Of a DNA stretch of 64,000 nt, positions 53,801-61,461 are shown piece after piece. The stretch is from assembly GCA_013376995.1 (NCBI GenBank), contig JACAAZ010000021.1, forward strand, positions 1-64,000, given 5' to 3'. Each line of letters begins with the position of its first letter. Within the stretch, counting starts at the first letter, position 1. Origin of the DNA: Bacteroidota bacterium. Its GTDB lineage: Bacteria > Bacteroidota > Bacteroidia > Bacteroidales > UBA4417. The notes under the pieces were generated by a model that was not told the DNA's origin, ran no database searches, and saw nothing but the letters and a program-made list of their open reading frames with translations. The position numbers and the translations under genes are program-made.

Positions 53801-56800
53801 CAGATTATCAGTGCTGAATATTATTTTGACTTAGATCCGGGACCTGGTAAAGGCCATCCGATTATGTTGAATAAAGCAGATGAAATAACTGAGGATTTTG
53901 CTGCAGATATAGACGGATTATCAGTCGGTAATCATAGTATAGGCTTGAGAGTTATGGACAGTATAGGTAAATCGAGCCTGCAATTGACAGAGTTCTTTTT
54001 TGTTTATGATTCAGTCCGGCAAAACATTACAGTTGATCAAACAAAAATTGTAGCTCTTGAATACTTTTATGATCTCGATCCTGGAGCAGGTAAAGGTGTA
54101 AACATCCCTTTTACTCCGACATCAAACCTGGTTGAGAAAGAATTGTATTTCCCCGTAACTGGCTTAGCGTATGGGGAGCACTCAATTTATGTCAGGGCCA
54201 AGGACGAAGCCGGGGCATGGAGTGTATATAATTCTGAATTATTCAATATTGATAGTGTGAATTGCGCCTGCCCCTTACCATCGTTTCTTGCAGACACAGT
54301 TAATCCCGGCGCTGCAACAACCTTTGTAAACAGTTCCGGTAATACAAGTGGTTCAACAGCTTATGAATGGGACATCAATAATGATGGGACAATTGAGAGT
54401 ACATCTAGGAATCTATCCTTTGTTTTCCCCCGTAGTGGTGTATATGATGTCAAGCTTCGAGTGATTAATAACAGCATTTGCCAGGCTTCTGTTATACAGC
54501 AAGTAATAGTTGGGCCAGTACCCGATAGGTCAATATCTATAACAGGCAATACTATTTTTTGTGAAGGTGATTCGGTTATTGTTACGGCCTCTCCAGGTTA
54601 TAATTACCATTGGTGGCCAAACGGTGAAACTACCCGGTCAATAACAGTCAAGCAAACTGGATTGTATTATGCCTGGATCACTTCTGGAGCAGGGATTGAG
54701 GTAAAATCAGAAACTGTTAGTACGATTATGCATGAAAAGATAATTGTTCACCTTACAGTCTCAAATGCAAGCGGTGGAATTAATAATGGGAATGCCTTTG
54801 TTGAAGTGAGCGGAGGAAATGAATTATATTCCTATTCATGGTCATCAGGTTCAAATACGAGCTACGCCAATGCTCTTGCACCTGGGAGATATTCAGTTGA
54901 TGTCACTGATGGAAACTGCCCCGTAACTGAAAATTTTGTTATTGAGAATGAACCTTTCCATAATGGTGAGATCATAGCTGCAGAAGCATTTTTCAATTCA
55001 GATCCGGGAATCGGAAACGGCATCTCAATCCCAATTTCTTCTGGCGATACGGTTAATATGCTCACAGGGCTATCTGTAGCAGGGTTATCAAATGGGATTA
55101 ATTTCTTATATGTGCGAGTACAAGATACCTATCACCAATGGTCTTTATATTCTCAGCAAATATTCTATGTCTACGCGGAAGATACAATTGTAAATCAAAA
55201 GACTATTATTCAGCCACCTTTAAGTGTGATTGAGTATTTTGTTTCATCATCAGATCAAAACAATGGAGATCCCGGGGTTATGAATGGAGTTAGGATTGAC
55301 TTCCCTGTTGCAGATAGTCTTATTGGCTCGTTCAATTATAGTGCTGACAACATTTCTCCAGGCTTTTATACTATTAATCTTAGACCAGGTGATGTTGAAG
55401 ATAAATGGGGGATTTCAAAGACTTCTGATTTCTACGTATATGACACAACTCATCAAAACCTCCTTAAAGAACAGCCGATAATTCTTGCAGCTGAATATTT
55501 CTTTGATTCTGATCCGGGACTTGAAATGGGAAACCGGATTGAGATTTCATCAGGCAATCAAGTTGAATGGACAGGGAGAATTAGCATTGGAGCTCTCAGT
55601 TTGGGATCTCATAAAATTAACATTAGAACGAAAGATCTACACAATCAATGGAGTATCACTAAAAGTGCGGAGTTTACAATTTATGACTGTGTTCAACCAA
55701 CAGCGAATTTCAGCTTTTTGCAAACCTGTCTTGAAACACCAATTGTATTTAATGACATTTCAACGCATGTAGCTGAAAATGCAACTTATCAATGGGATAT
55801 AGATGATGATGGAACAGTAGACAACACAACACATGGGAGCATTACTCATCAATTTTCATTACCTGGCAACCATGATGTCAAGCTAAAAATTACTCATAAT
55901 GTTGCTTGTATTGATAGTATAACTAAAACAGTAGTGTTCCCTGTTGTCCACTTACCTAATGACACAACGCTCTATACAGACCAATCATTAGTCTTAGATG
56001 CAGGTCCGGGATATTCCTACCTCTGGAATACAGGTGCTACCACTCAAACGATCACAGTGGATGGTGCAACAGTTGGTATTGGTTTGCATAATTATTCGGT
56101 CGTAGTTACCAATGAGTTATCATGTGTAGCCAATGATGAAATTAATGTAACCGTAATCCTTCCTCCCAGGGACCTTGTGATTGCCAGTGCATCAGCAATT
56201 CCTGATACCATAGCTGTTGCCGGTGACAGCATAAGTGTTATGAGTTCAATCCAGAATATTGGCAGTGTTTCAGCTATTGCAAGTGTTGTAAACTATTACT
56301 TGTCGCAGGATACAGTTCTTAATTCTTCTGATCAATACCTTGGATATGCAATTGTGCCTGCGCTTCCTCCAGGCTTTGCTCAGGATGTTACCAGCAGAGT
56401 TTCAATTCCAGCGGGCAGTAGCGGGGGAAAATTGTATATTCTTATTAAAGCAGATGGAACTGAAATAGTTGTTGAAAGTAACGAGAACAATAATACAAAG
56501 GCTTTCCCCATATACTATGCTCAGGTTCTGCAAAATCTGCTTTCAGGTAAAGTTTTCCTCGAAGGACTGTTTAATCCACTTACACATACAATGAATAAAG
56601 CCCGCGATGAGAATGGTGAGCATTGGCCGGGAAATGTAGCTGACCAGATCAGTGTTGAACTTCACTCAGACATATTCCCCTATTCGACTGTTTATGAGCA
56701 ATCGGGCATTGATTTGATGGTTGATGGCGCACTCTCTTGCCTAATTCCGGGTACAGTTTCGGGAAGTTATTATGTGGTAATCCGCCATAGAAACAGCATC

Positions 56801-57109
56801 GAGACATGGAGTTCTTACCCTGTTACATTTGGATCAAGCACAATACAGTATGATTTCACAACTGGAATTGCACAAGCCTTCGGAAATAATATGAAAGGAA
56901 TTGGCGGTCAATTCGTTCTATTTGGAGGAGATGCAACGCAAGATGGTGTTGTGGACGGCTCGGATATGGCAGTAATTGACAATGCAGCAACTGGAATATT
57001 AATAGGTTATTTTCCTGAAGATGTTAATGGTGATGGTGTTGTTGATGGTTCTGATATGGCATTGATAGAGAATAACTCAACGAATCTGGTTCAGGTGAGA
57101 AAACCCTAA
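50897..57109 (+). CDS. Giant secreted mosaic protein with EYFFD repeats, PKD, Ig-like, SprB-like, CARDB and dockerin-like domains
   Basis: The 2070-residue protein has a signal peptide (to about residue 21). I count eleven copies of a repeat of about 75-80 residues opening with EYFFDxDPGxGxG and closing with GxWSxxxxxxFxVY. They start near residues 24, 107, 414, 496, 578, 886, 971, 1051, 1359, 1443 and 1528. Four PKD domains (near 176, 649, 1121, 1598; each with WDxNNDG or similar) and four Ig-like segments with FCEGDSVILT or a similar core follow in step. Three SprB-like repeats (GGxxNGxAxxxxxGG) complete the block. A CARDB domain (about 1756-1870) precedes the C-terminal module (about 1881-2070), whose two dockerin-like loops read DGVVDGSDMAVID and DGVVDGSDMALIE. 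No enzyme domain is visible. A surface fibre or adhesin is the best guess. Confidence 0.88.
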   Translation: MKLPVFWIIFLIQIVTVSLQAQSLIQAEYFLDADPGPGYGIPVSLVSSDSLDINFAYNLGNLSKGWHTLSLRTKDQIGRWSNVKSNTFYVYDCTSHILSSSASRIIKAEYFFDTDPGLGKGVNIPIIPGEQTDVNRFFELNNLSVGNHTVNLRVQDELNRWSICKSIAFTINPSTCAFPKVNFSNDTVTYGTPITFTNQSSNTLPGSKYYWDFNNDGITDDTLSNTNHTFSLPGVYPVKLRVANSLSCSSSIVKDVVTGPLPRKDIIIIGNQVFCEGDSVILTSDNNPPGYNFRWNTGDTTQAITVKSSGRYYTWITNSYGMLTKSLVVDVVVHPKVTTLIEADNPTGGASNGRIAIIATGGSGNYNYGWSNGATSPVINNLFPGSYSVIVNDGYCPVSLSADLTNIPVLSGNLIKAEYFFDTDPGVGKGVSLLLRANDSIEFPASLGVNGLSIGFHKLNVRTCNTSGNWSLSLSKDFYIFNESPQVVVPPQIQPGIISSEYFIGNDPGVGHGISMVLNAGDSLSFNSGIPIVNVPYGLNTISIRTKDALGKWSLNMGTSFFVYDSVPKTLVQKTSKAIQRAEYFFDSDPGVGNGTAISFNTSDSVTIERFLRVSGLTDGNHTVYVRVIDEASKWSLWLRKDFTVQHVNCTCPVVEFTADTARAVGLATHFTNLSTGASTEATYEWDVNNDHIVDYTTQNISHVYSQAGIYQAKLTVRNSASCYASFLKEVVVSPIIDTSLIINGNQTFCEGDSVILTAQTGYSYIWSNGSTARSITIKNAGIYSVRLTNVYGVQAHSRMVEVVVNPVPIVSLSTIDATNGNANGTAVCTVNGNSDQYTFSWSCGGDLPIRNNLAEGEYQLTVSNGLCPVNQEFHISNHSLSEGDIAGAEYFFDTDPGAGKGIELNIAGGDSIRFETYIPMNNLPVGLHILYIRVRDTHNLWGEYLSEPFFIYPKSEDSTQNSDVNQPQIISAEYYFDLDPGPGKGHPIMLNKADEITEDFAADIDGLSVGNHSIGLRVMDSIGKSSLQLTEFFFVYDSVRQNITVDQTKIVALEYFYDLDPGAGKGVNIPFTPTSNLVEKELYFPVTGLAYGEHSIYVRAKDEAGAWSVYNSELFNIDSVNCACPLPSFLADTVNPGAATTFVNSSGNTSGSTAYEWDINNDGTIESTSRNLSFVFPRSGVYDVKLRVINNSICQASVIQQVIVGPVPDRSISITGNTIFCEGDSVIVTASPGYNYHWWPNGETTRSITVKQTGLYYAWITSGAGIEVKSETVSTIMHEKIIVHLTVSNASGGINNGNAFVEVSGGNELYSYSWSSGSNTSYANALAPGRYSVDVTDGNCPVTENFVIENEPFHNGEIIAAEAFFNSDPGIGNGISIPISSGDTVNMLTGLSVAGLSNGINFLYVRVQDTYHQWSLYSQQIFYVYAEDTIVNQKTIIQPPLSVIEYFVSSSDQNNGDPGVMNGVRIDFPVADSLIGSFNYSADNISPGFYTINLRPGDVEDKWGISKTSDFYVYDTTHQNLLKEQPIILAAEYFFDSDPGLEMGNRIEISSGNQVEWTGRISIGALSLGSHKINIRTKDLHNQWSITKSAEFTIYDCVQPTANFSFLQTCLETPIVFNDISTHVAENATYQWDIDDDGTVDNTTHGSITHQFSLPGNHDVKLKITHNVACIDSITKTVVFPVVHLPNDTTLYTDQSLVLDAGPGYSYLWNTGATTQTITVDGATVGIGLHNYSVVVTNELSCVANDEINVTVILPPRDLVIASASAIPDTIAVAGDSISVMSSIQNIGSVSAIASVVNYYLSQDTVLNSSDQYLGYAIVPALPPGFAQDVTSRVSIPAGSSGGKLYILIKADGTEIVVESNENNNTKAFPIYYAQVLQNLLSGKVFLEGLFNPLTHTMNKARDENGEHWPGNVADQISVELHSDIFPYSTVYEQSGIDLMVDGALSCLIPGTVSGSYYVVIRHRNSIETWSSYPVTFGSSTIQYDFTTGIAQAFGNNMKGIGGQFVLFGGDATQDGVVDGSDMAVIDNAATGILIGYFPEDVNGDGVVDGSDMALIENNSTNLVQVRKP
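51424..55690. repeat. Three higher-order repeats of about 1.42 kb inside the giant gene
   Basis: The domain order PKD, Ig-like, SprB-like, then three EYFFD repeats recurs three times. PKD starts lie near 51424, 52845, 54260 and 55690, that is 1421, 1415 and 1430 bp apart. The third, sixth and ninth EYFFD repeats (52140, 53555, 54975) show the same spacing. Only two EYFFD repeats precede the first block, and the last block lacks the SprB-like part. Confidence 0.85.
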
Positions 57110-57274
57110 ACTGGTAGACTGTTTTATTCTTTTATAGTATGTGCTCCAATGGATAATTCCAAGGGGGGGGGTAATCAAATTGATGCATGCAATTTGTAGA
57201 TTTGATGTAAAGGAAACGGAATATCTAGTTTGATTGATTAAATCAGCCGATAAATTAGTGGATTGCTGCTTTGG
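57110..57274. other. Convergent spacer with a G9 run
   Basis: The space between the two convergent island operons carries nine consecutive G residues at 57163-57171. No strong terminator hairpin is evident. Confidence 0.6.
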
Positions 57275-60109
57275 TCATGGCTTCTTCACTTGAATCAAAG
57301 ACGTAGAATTATTATCAACGATTGACATATCAGAGGCATCCACAACCCCATCACCGTTAGCGTCTGTATTTAAGTATCCGCGTAGAATTCCTGTAGATGC
57401 ATTGTCTATCAGTGCCATATCTGAGCCATCCACAACCCCATCCTGATTTACATTACCACCATAGATACAGTATTTACCACTTATAAGTTTGAGGTTGTTA
57501 CCATAGGCTTGACTCAAGGCTTCTGAAAAACTATAATTGATGATACTTCCACTAAACGATAAAGGAGAAGCTGACCATGTTTCAATACTATTCCTATGTT
57601 TAATAACTAAATAATAGGAGGATGTCAATGTGCTAGGAATACTTACTTCGCATGAACCAGACAAAGTAACATTTAGATTGCTCAAGGATTGGATTAGAGG
57701 ATAAGGGAACACATTTTGCCTGATTTCAAGAGAAATTTGATCTGCTACTTCACCAACAAAATGATTTCCAAATTCATCTTGAGCATGATTCATGAGTCCT
57801 GTTGTAGGGTTATACAATCCTTCAAGTAAAAGAGTCACATTCAATGGCTTAGTAGTAAACGCTGCTGTGCTCACTAAGCTCCATTTACCACTATTATCTC
57901 TGGATCGAACATAAAGTAAGTGATTTCCTGAAGTTAAGTTATTGTAAGGGAAAGAAAACAGAATTGTAGAATTTGGAGAAGATGGTAAAACAGGAATATG
58001 GACACCTGATCCAAAACCAGGATCTGAGTCAATGTAGTATTCTATTTGATTAATATTTGGTTGGGAGATTGCATTGAACTTATAAATCGGCGTATTCGAT
58101 AATAAACTCCATCTTCCATTTGAATCTTTCGCTCTGACAAATAAAGTGTGTATTCCATTTGTAAGTCCTGTGAGTCCGATGCTAAAAGTTTTCACTTCAT
58201 TTTGAGAGGAATTTAGACTAATGACTGTACCATGTTCAAACCCCGGATCCGAATCGAAAAAGTACTCTACTTTACTCAAAGTAACTAAAGGATTGTCATT
58301 CAATTTATAAATTGGAGTAGATTGAACTACACTCCATTTCCCGTAATTATCCTTAACTCTGATATAAAGAGTATGAATACCTGATGACAGAGAATTTAAT
58401 GGAATATTATAAGATAAGGATAAATATTGATTCGCTGAAATTTGAATTTCATGTCCCCTGCCAAAGCCTGGGTCGTTATCGAAAAAATACTCAAGCCTAG
58501 CGAGATTAGGGTCACTTGTCAAATATCGATAAAATGGTATTTTTTGAGTTTGGCCCCATATTCCACTAATATTTCTTGCTCTGACGTATAAGCTGTGAAT
58601 CCCGGTCATTAAATCCATCATAGGCAAATTAAGGTCAAAGGTCAAAATTGAATCTGGTTCACTTTCGATTACTGTCCCATTCCCTATACCTGGATCGGAA
58701 TCGATAAAATATTCCATACTTTTAACATAATTCGGATTATCAACACAATAGGCGTTTATGCATAGATCAAAGTTTTCATTTGTGCCAGATCCTATCTGTG
58801 TCCATATATTTCCATCCGGACTTGTCCAACATTTTCCGGATTCAATAACTGGACTGGCATAATTGTCTATTGCCTGTTCGCAGGGTAAAGGGAAAATAGT
58901 ATAAGGTGTTGTATACTTTATTTTGATAAAGAAATTTTGACCTCTGTTAATAGTTGACTCAAACGGCAAATCAAATGTATAGAATCCGGGGTTTTCACAA
59001 ACGAGATTATACATTGATACAATTGGATTAGATAGGGTTGTACCATCAAAATCATGGAAAACCTCAATATCAATTGTTGAGTTTTCACTTATTACATACG
59101 TGGATATTTTTGATAATTGGATTGACCTTAAAGTTGTAAATTTTACGAGGCCACATGCAACGTTAGTATTATACCCACGGTAAGTTGTCGCTCCTAAATC
59201 ATCATAACCAAGTATTTTCGCATTGCTAGTATAAGAAATTCTCGTGGGGAAATATGCAGCACCATCTGTTAGTATCCTATTGTCAAGGTAGGATACATAA
59301 AAGTATCCGGCCTCACCAAAATTTTCCCAACTATTCTTTACTATCCAAGCACCATTTCCGGCAGGGGTAATTTTTGAGTTATCCCACCCTACAATGATAA
59401 CAGCATGATTTGGGGCCTTAATTCCATTATACCAATAACTATAATTGGAGGCATTATAGGAGCCATCCTCCCAGCGCATGGAAGTATATAACCCCCCATA
59501 ATCCATGATAGCCTTTTTAATAATATTAATACCGCTATTTGATCTCCATTTGATATATCTCACATCAGAGACAAAGGCTAAGGGAGGTACGTTTGAAATA
59601 TAGTAATTTCCGGAAGGATTATAAGGATCACTAGTTGAATCGATTGGACCTGCCATTCTTGCAAGATAAGCAATTGACTTGTTCAGGTTTCCCCCATTAC
59701 AAGGTGAGCCTAAAAATTTGTTCCCATGAATCAAATTATTCTCAGATAGATTATAGGTCCCATAGCCCGCAACTTTCCACTCTGATTCAAGGGCACCCAT
59801 GGTCGCAAATGCCCAGCAACTTCCGCATGAACCCTGATGCTTTACTGGAGTAACGTTGTTTGTATTCCTTAAGTCAAAGCTAGATGGGAATGGTCCTGTA
59901 ATATCAGGTGAATTGCTAAATGCTATTGAATAGGGTGGAGGGATATTACCCAATAAATATCCAGTTCCGGTGATAAATGACCAAAACCCATTTGAGAGAT
60001 CATTAATGTAACTCAGGTAATTGCTACTATTGGGTGCTTGGATAGTCTGTGGGATGGCATAATCGATTATCTGAATTAAAAATATCAGTGACAGAATGAT
60101 TCTTTTCAT
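57275..60109 (-). CDS. Secreted papain-family (C1A) cysteine protease with EYFFD repeats and dockerin-like module
   Basis: The 944-residue protein has a signal peptide (ILSLIFLIQIIDYAIPQ). A C1A protease domain spans about 70-290: the catalytic cysteine is in QGSCGSCWAF (about 97), the histidine in APNHAVIIVGWD (about 233) and the asparagine in WIVKNSWENFG (about 256). No obvious propeptide separates it from the signal sequence. A lectin-like beta domain follows (about 300-455). Four EYFFD-type repeats begin near 466, 537, 613 and 689. The C-terminal module with two dockerin-like loops (DGVVDGSDMALID, DGVVDASDMSIVD) ends in QVKKP. The ATG at 60109 lies 2 bp after the stop of the beta-helix gene; an in-frame TTG at 60115 is less likely. 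Confidence 0.9.
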   Translation of the reverse strand: MKRIILSLIFLIQIIDYAIPQTIQAPNSSNYLSYINDLSNGFWSFITGTGYLLGNIPPPYSIAFSNSPDITGPFPSSFDLRNTNNVTPVKHQGSCGSCWAFATMGALESEWKVAGYGTYNLSENNLIHGNKFLGSPCNGGNLNKSIAYLARMAGPIDSTSDPYNPSGNYYISNVPPLAFVSDVRYIKWRSNSGINIIKKAIMDYGGLYTSMRWEDGSYNASNYSYWYNGIKAPNHAVIIVGWDNSKITPAGNGAWIVKNSWENFGEAGYFYVSYLDNRILTDGAAYFPTRISYTSNAKILGYDDLGATTYRGYNTNVACGLVKFTTLRSIQLSKISTYVISENSTIDIEVFHDFDGTTLSNPIVSMYNLVCENPGFYTFDLPFESTINRGQNFFIKIKYTTPYTIFPLPCEQAIDNYASPVIESGKCWTSPDGNIWTQIGSGTNENFDLCINAYCVDNPNYVKSMEYFIDSDPGIGNGTVIESEPDSILTFDLNLPMMDLMTGIHSLYVRARNISGIWGQTQKIPFYRYLTSDPNLARLEYFFDNDPGFGRGHEIQISANQYLSLSYNIPLNSLSSGIHTLYIRVKDNYGKWSVVQSTPIYKLNDNPLVTLSKVEYFFDSDPGFEHGTVISLNSSQNEVKTFSIGLTGLTNGIHTLFVRAKDSNGRWSLLSNTPIYKFNAISQPNINQIEYYIDSDPGFGSGVHIPVLPSSPNSTILFSFPYNNLTSGNHLLYVRSRDNSGKWSLVSTAAFTTKPLNVTLLLEGLYNPTTGLMNHAQDEFGNHFVGEVADQISLEIRQNVFPYPLIQSLSNLNVTLSGSCEVSIPSTLTSSYYLVIKHRNSIETWSASPLSFSGSIINYSFSEALSQAYGNNLKLISGKYCIYGGNVNQDGVVDGSDMALIDNASTGILRGYLNTDANGDGVVDASDMSIVDNNSTSLIQVKKP

Positions 60110-60111
60110 GG

Positions 60112-61116
60112 TCAATGGGTCTTGGCTTTAATGGTAACATTGATGCCATTCGTAGATGAGCCAGATGCTGGCATATTCAAATAATAGATAGCTGGAATCT
60201 CAGGTAAACCAGATAGTACATAAGGTGTCACCCCGCCAAACATCCCGCAATCTGAGCCATCGTTGCCCGCTCCAATGGCTGGTGATCCTGTTTTTAATCT
60301 CCACTGTCCATCTGTAGAATTCCCGGTTGCACCCATAAAGACATCGGTCATGCTTACATTTTGTTGATTACCGTTAACCAGAGGGAACTGAGTATGGTTG
60401 CATATATTATTGAAAAATGTATTATCGGTTGGAACAAGAGTATTATTGGTGCCAGTAGTGAGCAAATTGTTCATTATCAAAAAATTGTGAACATTAAGAC
60501 TATATGCACAATCAAAAACATTGTTGATGATGGTTCCTGAAAAATTGGTTGCTAGATTTATTGCATTGTTATTATAAGAACCACTAAATCTTGTATAATT
60601 ATTACTAATAATAATGTTGTTAACCAGTGAAGTACCTGTATTATTTTCAATCCCCCCATAAATATAGTTCTGAGCAATCATAATGTTTTCATAGGAAGTT
60701 GTACAATTAAAATATATCGATTTGGTATAATTTCTTTTGATAGTGATGTTGCTCTCTCCGATCGTAATATAACCAGTCACCTCCAATCCAGATATAATTG
60801 TCCCAGAACAACCTGTATTAAATACTACGTTGCCAAATTTTGCAGTCGCTAAATTTACCTGTGTCTCTGGATTCTCACTTAGGAAGTAACCTGGACCAAT
60901 TATCACCAGTGGTTTAGTAATGGTTATGTTCCCATAAGAAACCGTGGAACCTTCAAAATAGAGTGAATCATTTGGTGTCGCTGCACTTTGGGCAGCAGTG
61001 AAGTTGGTAAAGTTGGCACTGATTCCGGGATTATTGTTAACTCTCCAAATGGTAGCAGTTGATTGGGAATAACATAATCCAACGATGATGATTGAGATGA
61101 TAATTCTTTTATACAT
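60112..61116 (-). CDS. Secreted parallel beta-helix protein (first gene of island operon B)
   Basis: The 334-residue protein has a signal peptide (IIISIIIVGLCYSQSTA) and a beta-helix with N-rich rungs (IIISNNYTRFSG, IINNVFDCAYS, LIMNNLLTTG). The closure segment WRLKTGSPAIGAGNDGSDCGMFGG and the tail IYYLNMPASGSSTNGINVTIKAKT match those of the protein at 49763, so the two are paralogues. Both are the first gene of a pair whose second gene encodes EYFFD repeats. Here the next gene starts 2 bp later. Function is unknown; no lyase active site is visible. Confidence 0.85.
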   Translation of the reverse strand: MYKRIIISIIIVGLCYSQSTATIWRVNNNPGISANFTNFTAAQSAATPNDSLYFEGSTVSYGNITITKPLVIIGPGYFLSENPETQVNLATAKFGNVVFNTGCSGTIISGLEVTGYITIGESNITIKRNYTKSIYFNCTTSYENIMIAQNYIYGGIENNTGTSLVNNIIISNNYTRFSGSYNNNAINLATNFSGTIINNVFDCAYSLNVHNFLIMNNLLTTGTNNTLVPTDNTFFNNICNHTQFPLVNGNQQNVSMTDVFMGATGNSTDGQWRLKTGSPAIGAGNDGSDCGMFGGVTPYVLSGLPEIPAIYYLNMPASGSSTNGINVTIKAKTH

Positions 61117-61461
61117 TGCAAATAGTATTAGAGGTTATTATTTATATAAATTGATTTACATCATCTAATAGGAGCCAATCACATATAGCACATCTAAGTT
61201 AATGAAATATTTGCCATAGGATTTAGTATCTTGCAGTTACCTGAGGTTGGATTAAGTCCATCAATCTCATGGAATTTATTTGCAAAAAAAAGATGATGTA
61301 TTAGAATACATTCTTATCACATAAATCATTTAAGGAGAAAATTTAATCATTTATAAATAACCTATTCCAGTAGTTTCGTAAACCTCTTTAGTCAATCAAA
61401 CTCTTAGCGCTTTATAACTAATTTAGAGATATTGCTTTATGTCGTAATATTTATTAAACAA
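61117..61461. other. AT-rich spacer upstream of island operon B
   Basis: No gene is seen in these 345 bp. It should contain the operon B promoter and the 3' end signals of the gene to the right, but no exact TAnnTTTG element or strong terminator is visible. Confidence 0.5.

Noticed and set aside
50897..57109. Type IX secretion sorting domain at the C-terminus of the giant protein
   Set aside because: The end carries two dockerin-like loops and lacks the beta-sandwich with PNP and KxxK-type ending seen in the amylase at 27186.
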